A DNA stretch of 64,000 nt from Peribacillus sp. ACCC06369 (GCF_030348945.1 NZ_JAUCEN010000002.1:2542001-2606000); one strand, 5' to 3'; positions 19,401 to 28,136 are shown, counted from the stretch's first letter. Program-made: numbers and translations. Notes: generated by a model from the sequence alone, not told the origin.

Positions 19401-19829
19401 GTTGAAACAAATGCAAAAGTATATGCAATGGTGGGAAGCAAGAAAATCGGAGAAGTAACTGCAAAAAATGGAGCATATACGATTAAGATTGCAAAACAAA
19501 AAGCAGGAACAAGCATTTCTGTTTATGCTACAGATACTTCAGGTAATAAGAGTGGAAGTAAAACAGTTAAAGTTATAGACAAAACTCCACCAAGCACCCC
19601 AACAGTCAATAATATTACAAGTAAGACAGTAACGGTAACTGGTAAAGGCGAAAAAGGAGCATCTATTTATATTTACAATGGAAGTAAGAAGATTGGGCAA
19701 GGAATAGTGGATAGTCGAGGATATTTTAAAGCGAAAATTAAGGCACAAAAGAAGGGTTCGTCATTAAAGGTATATGCCCAAGACAAATCTGGCAACAAGA
19801 GTAAGAGTAAAACGGTAAAGGTGAGCTAG
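16437..19829 (+). CDS. Large secreted repeat adhesin with Ig-like modules
   Basis: I chose TTG at 16437 (AAAAGGGG upstream; protein MFKKLRIF...) over the frame's first TTG at 16416. About 1130 residues. A signal peptide (about 24 residues) is followed by three consecutive 120-residue modules identical in DNA. Nine Ig-like modules of about 80 residues follow: five of the VNEVTENSTNISGTAEAG type, three of the VYDNATVISGKAESNAK type and one divergent end module. No LPXTG, SLH or transmembrane anchor is present. The end modules match those of the secreted protein at 4620. Likely a fibrous surface or biofilm protein whose length varies by recombination. Confidence 0.8.
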   Translation: MFKKLRIFIVLVLFFSFTMLNTLQALASSDTTPPTVKSIKIDKTAVEPGDNINIEVEAEDLESGISNTRTNRVVQVQKQNGDTYQYVYLNYDSTTKKYTGTYTVPTNSINGVWYISWIYFVDNVGNKTSIRPSEGSGFYQSFVVSNGSNDTTPPTVKSIKIDKTAVEPGDNINIEVEAEDLESGISNTRTNRVVQVQKQNGDTYQYVYLNYDSTTKKYTGTYTVPTNSINGVWYISWIYFVDNVGNKTSIRPSEGSGFYQSFVVSNGSNDTTPPTVKSIKIDKTAVEPGDNINIEVEAEDLESGISNTRTNRVVQVQKQNGDTYQYVYLNYDSTTKKYTGTYTVPTNSINGVWYISWIYFVDNVGNKTSIRPSEGSGFYQSFRVTNDLIPPNVPSVNEVSDKSTNVTGTAEAGSTITVMASTSVIGTGVTNSDGTFSVPIDVQKAGTTLTVTAKDDAGNISEAKEVTVKDVTAPIAPTVNEVTENSTNISGTAEAGSTITVKAGTAVIGTATVDTEDKYTVTIEKQKAGTKLSVTASDDAGNVSEMKEVTVKDVTAPVIPTVNEVTENSTNISGTAEAGSTITVKAGTEVIGTAIVDTEDKYTVTIEKQKAGTKLSVTASDDAGNVSEMKEVTVKDVTAPVIPTVNEVTENSTNISGTAEAGSTITVKAGTAVIGTATADTEGKYTVTIEKQKAGTKLTVTASDDAGNISEAKEVTVKDVTAPIAPTVNEVTENSTNISGTAEAGSTITVKAGTTVLGTATVDTEDKYTVTIEKQKAGTKLTVTVSDDAGNVSEVKEVTVKDVTAPSVPTVNVVYDNATVISGKAESNAKVYAMVGSKKIGEATAKNGAYTIKIAKQKAGTSISVYATDTSGNKSGSKTVKVIDKTPPSTPTVNNVYDNATVISGKAESNAKVYAMVGSKKIGEATAKNGAYTIKIAKQKAGTSISVYAIDTSGNKSGSKTVKVIDKTPPSTPTVNNVYDNATVISGKVETNAKVYAMVGSKKIGEVTAKNGAYTIKIAKQKAGTSISVYATDTSGNKSGSKTVKVIDKTPPSTPTVNNITSKTVTVTGKGEKGASIYIYNGSKKIGQGIVDSRGYFKAKIKAQKKGSSLKVYAQDKSGNKSKSKTVKVS
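16523..17580 (+). repeat. Three identical 360-base tandem repeats
   Basis: Units start near 16523, 16883 and 17243. I see no difference between the copies from the shared start to about position 17580, where the third unit changes at its last few codons. Each unit encodes one 120-residue module. Perfect identity means recent expansion or ongoing homogenisation. Confidence 0.95.
17600..19829 (+). repeat. Nine tandem Ig-like coding repeats of about 240-246 bases
   Basis: Modules 2-5 (period 246 bases) are nearly identical to each other. Modules 6-8 (period 240 bases) are nearly identical to each other. Modules 1 and 9 are divergent ends, the usual pattern for internally amplified repeat genes. 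Confidence 0.9.
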
Positions 19830-19872
19830 TATCAAGATAAAATTAGTATTAAAAGGTACCTGTATAGATTTT

Positions 19873-19907
19873 GCGGTAATACTGAGCCAAGTATTACCGC
19901 TTTTTTT
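19873..19907 (+). terminator. Intrinsic terminator of the adhesin gene
   Basis: Perfect GCGGTAATACT/AGTATTACCGC stem, six-base loop and seven T. A close relative with the same GCGGTAA/TTACCGC arms follows the gene ending at 21096. Confidence 0.9.
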
Positions 19908-20264
19908 AAACTATGATTTGTAATAAAAGGGTGGGTAAGACAAAAGAAATTTTTTAAACTCACATTTAGAGTGCGTGAAATCTTGGTAAATAAAAAAGGA
20001 AGGAAGTCCTCATTAATAAGCAAAGTTTGAACCACGATAGAATAATAGTTTTAGTTACCTTGAGAATTTGCTTTTGTATCTATCTCAATTAGTTATTATA
20101 AAAACACCAGAGGAAATTGAAGGTGTCAGACAATCTATAATAAAGTCCAGAAAGTCTTATAATAAGTAATCTTTTTGGGAAATTTTTCTCTTCTCCTCAT
20201 TTATCCAATTATATGATAATATTATCATGGTTCTAATCGACTAGCATACCTGAGGAGGATAGAA

Positions 20265-20480
20265 ATGGCTAATTAAAAATTATAGAGCCTGTATGTACTA
20301 TTTCCCTACTCAATCAACAATACGTAGAAGTTATGTAGAAAAAATTTGGAGGTCTAGCTAAAACTAAAGCAATATAGATAAAAGAGCAGAGTACGACCGA
20401 TTGAGCTTTTGTAGGTAGTAACAAAAGGGAATTTATAAGTGAGCTGATAAAAACTCACTATCAGAGAGTTGGAGGTAAAT
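20265..20480 (+). pseudogene. Decayed small gene behind a strong ribosome binding site
   Basis: GAGGAGGATAG precedes ATG at 20265, but the frame stops after three codons. A shifted frame continues with protein-like segments (EPVCTISLLNQQYVEVM, KKFGGLAKTKAI, SNKREFISELIKTHYQRV) broken by stops. Family not identified. Between 19908 and 20264 I see nothing. Confidence 0.4.
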
Positions 20481-20481
20481 T

Positions 20482-21096
20482 GTGCGATTAATAAAAATAC
20501 TATTTTGGTTATGTCTTATATTTTTTGTTATATCACTTTTTGTTTACACTATTCAGTGTATAATTTCTGCTTGGTGGAATATTCTTCTCATTATTATCAT
20601 CTTATTAACCCTGTGGTGGTATAAAATTAGAAGGAAAAATCAGAAGTCAGTTTGGCAAGGAGTTATAGTAATTATTCTTTCTTTACTTTTACTAGCCTGG
20701 TTTTTAATTCCTTGTATATTTGGACACTTTAAAGATTTGGAAGAGGAACCTGAAACTGATACCGAAATGAACCATCATCAAGTATTGACCAATGATGAGG
20801 AAGATAAAGAGAAAAAACAACAAGCAGAAAAAGAAAAAGAAGAACAGGAAGAAAGAGAAAAAGAACAAGCAGAAAGAGAAAAAGAACAAGCAGAAAGAGA
20901 AAAAGAACAAGAAAAAGAAAAAGAAAAAGAAAAAGAACAACAAGCTTGTTCAAACATTCGAGGTAATATTTCAAGTTCAGGCGATAAGATTTACCATGTG
21001 CCTTCAGGTCAGTTTTATGATAAGACTGAACCTGAAGAAACTTTCTGTACAGAAGCTGAAGCTAGATCTGCTGGATATAGAAAATCAAAACTATAA
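20482..21096 (+). CDS. Membrane protein with charged coiled-coil stalk and sunset-like domain
   Basis: 204 residues from GTG, nine bases after TTGGAGG. Three hydrophobic segments (about residues 5-26, 31-48 and 60-80) lead into an acidic stretch and a long stalk of EREKEQA-type repeats (about 108-153), a likely single helix or coiled coil. The last 48 residues (CSNIRGNISSSGDKIYH, YDKTEPEETFC, EAEARSAGYRKSK) match the small C-terminal domain found on secreted nucleases and other Bacillus proteins, called the sunset domain. The tail should sit outside the membrane. Function is unknown. Confidence 0.65.
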   Translation: MRLIKILFWLCLIFFVISLFVYTIQCIISAWWNILLIIIILLTLWWYKIRRKNQKSVWQGVIVIILSLLLLAWFLIPCIFGHFKDLEEEPETDTEMNHHQVLTNDEEDKEKKQQAEKEKEEQEEREKEQAEREKEQAEREKEQEKEKEKEKEQQACSNIRGNISSSGDKIYHVPSGQFYDKTEPEETFCTEAEARSAGYRKSKL

Positions 21097-21104
21097 ATTA
21101 TTTT

Positions 21105-21141
21105 GCGGTAATACTTACTTTCTAAGTTTACCGCTTTTTTT
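21105..21141 (+). terminator. Intrinsic terminator
   Basis: GCGGTAA/TTACCGC stem with a long loop and seven T, related to the terminator at 19873-19907. Confidence 0.8.
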
Positions 21142-21375
21142 ATCTATTTGATAACTAGGGTGGATAAAAGAGATGTTTTATAAAAAAAATAGTATTCTTC
21201 CCCTTCGATTGTGTTAAAAATGTGTCACGTGTGATTCTTTTGAAAAACATGTCTTGGGGTTATTCTACGTGTGAATTTAGTTCAAGAAGGACAACTAAGT
21301 ATAATTGTGGAATAATATAATATAGGAAGAAAAAAATTATAAACGTTAATTTAATCATGTTTTGTATAAAATTCT

Positions 21376-21489
21376 ATGTCTCGTACAGACCATATCGCTA
21401 AATACAACCAACTTCCTCGCATCGAAGACCAGCTTGGTGACTTGGCTGTTTATGCAGGCTTGAAATCTTTCTATAACTTAAAGAAGTAA
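21376..21489 (+). CDS. 37-residue conserved-looking micro-protein
   Basis: ATG at 21376 to TAA; the peptide begins [19 protein letters not shown] and ends YNLKK. There is no obvious Shine-Dalgarno sequence. A decayed copy with the same upstream 35 bases and the same first codons lies at 28325-28418, so the unit has been duplicated within the island. Protein-like composition and the duplicate support a real small gene. Function is unknown. Confidence 0.45.
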   Translation: MSRTDHIAKYNQLPRIEDQLGDLAVYAGLKSFYNLKK

Positions 21490-21504
21490 TCTTTGAATGC
21501 AAAG

Positions 21505-21550
21505 TTTCGTACAAAACAGTTCTATGCTAGATGGATTATGTAGTACGAAA
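21505..21550. repeat. Inverted repeat TTTCGTAC...GTACGAAA before the recombinase gene
   Basis: Eight-base perfect arms, 30 bases apart, directly upstream of the broken tyrosine recombinase. A further CGTACAA lies at about 21564. Could be a recombinase or regulator site; short enough to be chance. Confidence 0.3.
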
Positions 21551-21579
21551 ACATGAGCTTAGTCGTACAACGTTTTTTT

Positions 21580-22495
21580 ATGTTGGTAAAAGATTTACAA
21601 AAGGAATTTAAATTTGATTTAGAAATTAAGAATTACTCCAAGAGGACGATTGAAACATACAATTATAATATTGACCAATTAATGTATTACTTAGACGAAC
21701 ATTTCAGTTTTAGTGAAATAGAAGAGATTTCAACAATACATATTAAGCGATTTGTACAGTAGCAATTACATTTAGGCAACAAATCGAATTACATAAATAC
21801 CATCATTAAATCTTCTACGTGCGTTCTATAATTATTTGGTGGCTGAAGAATATGTTAGCCACAATATTGTGGAGAAAGTGAAATTCTTGAAAGAAGAGAA
21901 AGTGATTATTAAAACATTTACTGATAAAGAGGTAGCAAATATGATTGCTGCTTATGACTTCAAAACCTATTTAAACGCACGAAACAAGGTAATAATTGCA
22001 ATGTTTATTGATACAGGAATGAGAATGAGCGAGTTAATAAATCTTCGATCTAGCTGGTTTAATGAAACCAATATAAAAGTATTTGGTAAGGGGGCTAAAT
22101 GGAGATACGTACCAGTAAGCCTAATGCTAAAGAAATATATGATTAGATATGAGAGGTTGAAAGAAGGATATTTCAAAAATAAGAAACAAGAATATGATAA
22201 TTACTTTTTATCACGAAGTGGAAGGCCCTTAACAGGAGTGCAAATCCAAAATATTGTCAGAAATGCTGGTGTGAAGGCGAAGGGAAGAGAAGAGATTCGT
22301 TGTAGTCCTCATACATTAAGACATTTTTCTATTCAGTCAAACCTAAGAAATGGATTGGATTTGTATAGTTGTTCTAGGATAGCTGGTCATGAGAATATAC
22401 AGATTACAAAAAAATATCTAATGGGATTAGAAACAGAAAACATTCTTGAAATGGCTACAAAATCAAGTCCTTTAATGAACATAAAAAATAAATAG
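21580..22495 (+). pseudogene. Broken tyrosine recombinase (XerC/D-like integrase)
   Basis: The N-terminal SAM-like core-binding domain (MLVKDLQKEFKF, YSKRTIETYNYNIDQL) ends at a TAG near 21760. After a frameshift near 21820 the catalytic domain is complete: R in TGMRMSEL, K in GKGAKWRYVP, H-T-L-R-H, GHENIQITKKY with the nucleophile Tyr. Two lesions in the N-terminal part make the full protein unlikely, although the catalytic half (from GTG at 21836) could still be made. It is the only integrase of the island and the best candidate for the enzyme that once mobilised it. Confidence 0.8.
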
Positions 22496-22629
22496 CAAAG
22501 AATAAGTCGGGGTAGTTTTCACCAAAATGACAATGTTGAAATACAAATTATAGATATGTACTACCCCCCCCGCAAACTGAGTAAATTATAAAGAGCGTAT
22601 GGTTTATAACATAAAAGTGGAGGTAAAAA

Positions 22630-23385
22630 ATGGCTATACTTGTTTGTTTCCTTATTGCAGGAGTGTGTTTCTTGCTAGTAGCATTAATAAATAAAGGTGA
22701 AGACAAAATTGAGGATATTCGTCAAAAAAGTGTTAATAAGGTAATTGAGGAAAATAAAATTACGATTTCCAAAAGGTTTGATATGAAGATGGTTTACACT
22801 CTAATACATGATAACAAGAATAAATGTATATGGGTTATCTTATATTCAAAACCAAAAGATATTATTAAACAATTCAATTATCAAGATATTATTCAAGTTG
22901 AATTGAAGGAAGATGATGAAACAGTAGGTGTTACATCAAGAACAAGCCAATTAGGGGGCGCTCTTGTTGGTGGAGCTTTAGCTGGTGGGGTTGGGGCTGT
23001 TATAGGTGGTTTAAGTGGAAAACAAAAACAGAAAAGAGCGGTTAAAAGTATTAAGCTAATTTTAACATTAGATGATTTGGAAAATCCTACCTATTCTATA
23101 GAGATAGAACGTTTCCATAAACCAGTAGATACTAATTCAAGGGAATATGCTAATGCAAATAACATGGCATTTAATTGGTTTAAGCTATTAGAAGTCATAA
23201 TAAAAAAGAGTGAAAAGGAGAATAAAATTGAGCGGGATAATGAACAAGTTATGGATAAGGTGGAAGTGAATATTCCCAATTCCTCAATTGCTGATGAATT
23301 ATCAAAATTAGCTTTATTACTAAAGGAAGGTGTCCTATCAGAGGAAGAATTTAATAACCAGAAAAAAAGGCTATTGTCCAGTTAA
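22630..23385 (+). CDS. Membrane-anchored SHOCT-domain protein
   Basis: 251 residues with GGAGGT seven bases before ATG. An N-terminal hydrophobic helix (about 2-19) anchors it. A beta-rich region (about 45-110) is followed by a glycine-rich stretch (GGALVGGALAGGVGAVIGG, about 109-128) and a second mixed region. The C-terminal 30 residues (IADELSKLALLLKEGVLS, EEEFNNQKKRLL) form a SHOCT motif, a short helical oligomerisation domain. Similar architectures are common in mobile DNA of Firmicutes. The role is unknown. Confidence 0.7.
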   Translation: MAILVCFLIAGVCFLLVALINKGEDKIEDIRQKSVNKVIEENKITISKRFDMKMVYTLIHDNKNKCIWVILYSKPKDIIKQFNYQDIIQVELKEDDETVGVTSRTSQLGGALVGGALAGGVGAVIGGLSGKQKQKRAVKSIKLILTLDDLENPTYSIEIERFHKPVDTNSREYANANNMAFNWFKLLEVIIKKSEKENKIERDNEQVMDKVEVNIPNSSIADELSKLALLLKEGVLSEEEFNNQKKRLLSS

Positions 23386-23459
23386 GTAGACCAACAACCC
23401 TTAGTGACGCATCCTTAGTTGATAAAAGAACAAGTTTATCAAAAATATATTTCTATAAG

Positions 23460-23489
23460 TAAAGCCCTCCAAAAAGTTGGGGGGCTTTA
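23460..23489. terminator. Bidirectional terminator-like hairpin
   Basis: AAAGCCCTCC/GGGGGGCTTT arms around an eight-base loop between two convergent genes. Confidence 0.65.
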
Positions 23490-23505
23490 CGAAAATCATA
23501 CATAA

Positions 23506-24539
23506 TTATAACTCACTTTTCTTATTCTCCTTTTCATTTGCCAATCTATAAAATAATAAAACCTTCTCCCATAATGGAACATAGTCACCGAGAATCTTTA
23601 ACTTTTTTATATGTTGAGTTCCAGTAATTTTATCTTGTCGGTTCTTTGCTAAGTTAATGGAATTTTCACCATATAGGGTTTTAAAATCATGAAACAACGT
23701 TGTTAGTTCATCTTCACTCAAGCCATGTTCATACTTTAATTATCCTTTTTTATTTAACTTATCAATAAACTTTAATATCTGTCTATCAGGTGCTTGTACT
23801 ACGCAGCCATGAGTTTCATATATATATACCGAAATCCATAGTCAATTAAAATCCAATCAAGTTCTTTCTTAAATGCAATAACATCCTTACTTCTAGTTTT
23901 CCAAGATATTTCATCCAATGATACATTGTGCTTTGTTGCTAATTCACGTTTCACCTTAGAGAAATTCGTGATTTCCTCATCTGTTAATTCGCGACTATCG
24001 CCATTAATAAGTTTTCCATACATTGACCTTTTGTAAATAATAATTTTTCCTTCAGCCAATTTCTCAAACACAGATGCTAAATTCCTCTTTAATCGACTTA
24101 GCTCTAGGTTAATGAAGTATTCTAATAGTTCAATATCCTGGTCAATAAAAACTGTATTACTATCTTTGTATTTATTCTTTAATTGCTCAAGGTGTTGCTT
24201 CTTGGTGCTGTCGTTCCAAGAAGCATTTGCTAATTCCCAACCAATTATATTTATCTCAACTAACCATTGACTAATGGACATGTTTTTTAGATTATTTTTG
24301 CAATTATCCAAGATGTACTTTAAAACAAGATTATGTAATTCGTAAGCATAAACCATCTGTCCTTGTCCACAATTATCATAGTTTAATAAGTCCTTACGTT
24401 CTATTAATACATCACGTTTCTCAGCCAACTTATAACCTTTTCTAGGACCTAAATACTCAACGATACTCCATTCAACTTTTGCTGTAGTTTGTTGCCTTTT
24501 TTTCATTATATATTTGTACTTTGCCACCATCTCTGTCAA
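23506..24539 (-). pseudogene. Unknown protein of about 340 residues, broken near its 3' end
   Basis: The minus strand reads 246 codons from TTG at 24539 (the frame is also open upstream without a better start). It stops at 23799, then continues in another frame past one more stop (VQAPDRQILKFIDKLNKK) into the 71-codon frame ending at 23506 (HGLSEDELTTLFHDFKTLYG). Together they look like one helical, charged cytoplasmic protein. No motif I recognise, and no catalytic pattern stands out. The strongly palindromic stretch right before its start makes a replication-related protein worth testing, but that is only a guess. Confidence 0.5.
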
Positions 24540-24597
24540 AAGCTTAGCTTTCGACAGACCTCGCCCAAAGTACCAAAGGCGTTGATTAAGTAAGTAA

Positions 24598-24720
24598 AAT
24601 ACTGTAACCAGCGATGTTTTTTGGCGTACCTTTTTTGCATCGCAACACGGCGAAATAAGTTGTAAAGCGAGAGCTTTGCAACTTTTTTAACGTGCTTGTG
24701 TAAAAAAGGTACACAGTATT
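24598..24720. repeat. Nested palindromic non-coding structure
   Basis: Outer arms AATACTGT (24598) and ACAGTATT (24713), then GTACCTTTTTT (24626) and AAAAAAGGTAC (24702), an inner GCGATG/CATCGC pair (24611 and 24638), and a central terminator-like hairpin (AAAGC-GAGA-GCTTT with longer flanking pairing, 24656-24688) followed by T. The whole could fold as one branched structure of about 120 bases. Confidence 0.6.
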
Positions 24721-25258
24721 ATTGTCTAAATGTTTTCTCATAAACAATTGACGTACTTTCTACTAATAGGAAAACTCTCTATTGTATGAGGTGGATAAGC
24801 ATATCTAACCCTGCACTCCGTGCGTATTTCTTTACGTGTAAATAGTGTTTTTTCTGATATAAAATCATGTCAAAAGACATAGTTTTTACGTATGTTGACC
24901 GTACTGTTTTTTTATGTTTGGATATTTTCTATTGTAGGATAAGAAACCAGAATTGATATTACGAGGTTTTGTTAGTGTTTTATTGATAATATTATTATAT
25001 CACAAAATAGGCATTTTGTAAAAAAATGTCTTAATACCAACCTTTTGATTTGGAGATAGATATTTAAGAAGATTTGAAAGAAGCTATTATGTTTTTAGAA
25101 GGATTATTATCCAATTAGGGTGTCTGATTAGTAATGAAATAAAAATACAAGTAGCGGTAAAATAGTAGATTAATAGTGTTATGGTGGTTTGTTAAATCGG
25201 GTAAAGGGGAGTTTATATTTATGTATTTTGAAAACTTTCTCTAAAACGAACAAAAAAA
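24721..25258 (+). other. AT-rich stretch without a supported gene
   Basis: No frame with start signals. It contains the left copy (25006-25021) of a 16-base sequence that recurs inverted at 28499-28514, plus several A/T-rich runs. Confidence 0.5.
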
Positions 25259-25287
25259 TTGATAGACGAATAGACCTATGATAAAAT
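25259..25287 (+). promoter_or_regulatory. Sigma-A promoter of the helicase-nuclease gene
   Basis: TTGATA, 17-base spacer, TAAAAT. The start codon is almost 200 bases downstream, leaving a long untranslated leader that may be regulatory. Confidence 0.6.
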
Positions 25288-25481
25288 AAAACCAAAGGTC
25301 GAAAAATGTAAAAGTATAGGGTATTTTCTGCATTTTGGAAATAAATAGATTTTGGGGATTCTTAGTGAAAAAATGGCGTTTTTCCTAAGAGTTCTATCCG
25401 CTTTAAAACTTAACTTAGTAAAGGATAACATAAATATCTTATGAAAATCAATAAGAAAAGGAAATTGAGAGGAATGATTTT

Positions 25482-28025
25482 ATGGGTTTTTTTGATAGGA
25501 AGATGAAGGAATATTCGGCAAAACCAAAAGAAATAATAACTAATCCTATAGAAATTTTTAATAAATCTCTTATACAACAGCCTGGATATGATTTTTTGAG
25601 AGGAAATCAAACTGAGTTTTTAAACCTCTGGGATAGTAGGAGGAAAGATACAGATATAGTTGGTTTAATGGATACTGGTTCTGGTAAGACTTTAACGGGT
25701 TTATTAATGTTATACTCCAAGCTTAAAGAAGGGGTTGGACCTGCAGTTTATTTGTGTCCTGATAATCAATTAGTAGAGCAAGTATATCAACAAGCATCCT
25801 TGTATGGTATACCAGTATGTAAATTTGAGCTAACAGAAAGTTATCAACAATTCCCTTTAGAATATGAGAATGGTGAAGCTATCTTGATAGCGAATTTTGA
25901 TAAACTTTTTAATGGTAGGTCTGTTTTTGGAGTAATTGGAAATGATAGAGAAATAAAAGAAATTGGTGCATTGTTAATAGATGATGCTCATGAGTGTGTA
26001 AAAAAAGCTAGGCAAAAGGCATCTATAAAAATACATAAAAAGGAAAATGAACAATTGTTTGCTAATTTAGGTAATTTGTTCATTAAAGACCTCGAAATTC
26101 AAGGAAGAGCAGCATTAAGCGGTATTATAAAGGGTGAATCTAGTGTTATTAAACAAATTCCTTATTGGGATTGGCAAAATAAATTATCGAGTGTAACTAA
26201 ATTGCTAGAGGATAATAATAATATTAGGAATAGTGATATATTTTTCAATTCAAACCTAATTTTAGATGAATTAGATAATTGTGAGTGCTATATAAGTGGT
26301 ACTACTATTGAGATAACACCAATAATGATTCCCTATTATAAAATTCCAGCATTTAATAAAGCTCAACACCGCTTTATTTTATCTGCCACTTTAAATAATG
26401 GATTTTCTTTAATAAGTGATTTAGGAATTGATGAAAATGCTGTTAAAAATCCAATAAATGTAAATACAATCAGCTTAGGTGAACGCTTAATCCTCGCTCC
26501 TAAGAGATATAATAAGGAAATTACAGACTTAGAAATACGTCAGTTATGTTTTGAATATGCAAAAGACATAAATGTTGTTGTTATTGTTCCTAATAGTAAA
26601 AAAAGCGAAATTTGGACTAATATGGGGGCAGATTTGTTAAACAGTGACAACGTTGTCGAGGAAATAAACAAATTGAAGAGTGAAAAAATAGGTAGAGTTT
26701 GTGTTGTACAGAATAGATATGATGGAATGGATTTATTGGACGATGCTTGTAGATTATTGGTCATCGATGGTATGCCTACAAAGGAATCTTTAAAAGAAAA
26801 AATTGAAATGCAGTACAGAGAAAACTCAATGCTAGTTAATATGAAAAGAGCGCAGACTATTGAACAAGGGTTAGGAAGAGGGGTGCGTTCAGGAACTGAC
26901 CATTGTGTTACTATATTAATGGGAGATGATTTATTATCCTTTATTGGAAAAAACGCTAATAAACCATTATTTAGCCCAGTGATTCAAACCCAATTGGAAT
27001 TTGGGGTTAATTTAGTTGCTAGAGAGGAAGTATTAGATAAAGATATTGCAATTGGTTACATGAAAGAAGCAATTAAAGAGTGCCTTGAAGCCAATGATGG
27101 TTGGAGGACTTTTCATAAGCAACTAGTTAACTCTGCGGAAAATGAATTTAGCATTGTTAACTTTGATAACCTCATAGATTTGTCAGTGCTAGAAAATACA
27201 CTTTTTGAAGCAAAACGAAAAGAAGACTTACCTAATATTGATAAAATTATGAGGGGAATATTGACTTTAGTTGCTAAAAGTAACGATGAGGGATGGTATT
27301 TTCAACTCTATGCACAATTAATACATTCTTTGGATTCTACTAGAGCCAGTGATTTACAAATAATAGCTAAAGAATTAAATACTAGTTTGCTTAGACCTCT
27401 CAATTTTGTTAGAAGTAAAAAAGTTAAAAATTATGGTAGTCAGATACCAAACTTTAAAAATAAAGTAGCTGAATTTGATAGAGGAACAGATTTGGTTATT
27501 TATGTGAATAACATCCTTTCAACATTAGAATACTCTCCTGATATATTATATAAGGACTTTGAAACATCAGTTAAAAAAATAGGAGAGTTCTTAGGTTTTG
27601 TATCTACATGTCCAGATAAAGAATTTAATGATGGACCAGATAATTTCTGGAGAACTGAGAACTTTGATTTTGTTATAGAATGTAAAAACAACAGTTTAAA
27701 TAACATTAGTAGAGATGAAGCTAACCAAATGACTGCTTCAATAAGATGGTATAAAGCAGTATATACTGAAAGTGATAGAATGGTAGGAGTAATTCTTCAT
27801 AAAAGTAATATAGTTGCTCAGGATGCTCATATTAATAATGAATTTTCAGTGATTGATTTAGAAAAATTAGGTTTATTAAAGAGTAACTTGCGCAAATTCA
27901 GTATGGAACTATCGCACAAATCACCTAATTCTTGGACAGAAAGTGAGTTAGAAGAAAAACTAAGAAAGTATTCTCTTACTGACAAGACTTTTAGAGAGAA
28001 GTATATAAGAAATATAAGAGGATAA
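25482..28025 (+). CDS. SF2 helicase fused to a PD-(D/E)XK nuclease, candidate defence protein
   Basis: 847 residues; GAGAGGAATG precedes ATG. Helicase motifs: Walker A D64-TGSGKT, motif II D167-D-A-H170, motif III S301-A-T, and motif VI Q462-GLGRGVR469. The spacing and the GRxxR ending resemble the XPD/DinG-like branch of SF2. A helical region (about 510-680) joins a C-terminal nuclease-like domain: E694, G718-P-D720 and I732-E-C-K735, with Q749 after it, which is a PD-(D/E)XK pattern. The gene stands alone with its own promoter and terminator inside a defence-like island. Single proteins joining a helicase and a nuclease are a recurring theme in restriction of phage DNA, so that role is the best inference. 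I cannot assign it to a named system. Confidence 0.75.
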   Translation: MGFFDRKMKEYSAKPKEIITNPIEIFNKSLIQQPGYDFLRGNQTEFLNLWDSRRKDTDIVGLMDTGSGKTLTGLLMLYSKLKEGVGPAVYLCPDNQLVEQVYQQASLYGIPVCKFELTESYQQFPLEYENGEAILIANFDKLFNGRSVFGVIGNDREIKEIGALLIDDAHECVKKARQKASIKIHKKENEQLFANLGNLFIKDLEIQGRAALSGIIKGESSVIKQIPYWDWQNKLSSVTKLLEDNNNIRNSDIFFNSNLILDELDNCECYISGTTIEITPIMIPYYKIPAFNKAQHRFILSATLNNGFSLISDLGIDENAVKNPINVNTISLGERLILAPKRYNKEITDLEIRQLCFEYAKDINVVVIVPNSKKSEIWTNMGADLLNSDNVVEEINKLKSEKIGRVCVVQNRYDGMDLLDDACRLLVIDGMPTKESLKEKIEMQYRENSMLVNMKRAQTIEQGLGRGVRSGTDHCVTILMGDDLLSFIGKNANKPLFSPVIQTQLEFGVNLVAREEVLDKDIAIGYMKEAIKECLEANDGWRTFHKQLVNSAENEFSIVNFDNLIDLSVLENTLFEAKRKEDLPNIDKIMRGILTLVAKSNDEGWYFQLYAQLIHSLDSTRASDLQIIAKELNTSLLRPLNFVRSKKVKNYGSQIPNFKNKVAEFDRGTDLVIYVNNILSTLEYSPDILYKDFETSVKKIGEFLGFVSTCPDKEFNDGPDNFWRTENFDFVIECKNNSLNNISRDEANQMTASIRWYKAVYTESDRMVGVILHKSNIVAQDAHINNEFSVIDLEKLGLLKSNLRKFSMELSHKSPNSWTESELEEKLRKYSLTDKTFREKYIRNIRG

Positions 28026-28099
28026 GCCATTATTATTATGTAGTGATAGTTAAGGGGTCTGAATACTAAATTAGTCCTCTATCTATGGTTAGTAAAATT

Positions 28100-28136
28100 T
28101 AAAAAGACATTTGAACAGTGTGTCTTTTTCTTTTAT
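28100..28136 (+). terminator. Intrinsic terminator of the helicase-nuclease gene
   Basis: AAAAAGACA/TGTCTTTTT stem with an 11-base loop, then a T-rich tract. Confidence 0.8.

Noticed and set aside
20704..20974. Minus-strand frames rich in Phe and Leu
   Set aside because: They are the complement of the Glu/Lys-rich stalk of the gene at 20482-21096.
24598..24720. Palindrome called as an integron attC site
   Set aside because: The RYYYAAC/GTTRRRY core sites and an IntI integrase are not seen; general foldable structure is not enough.
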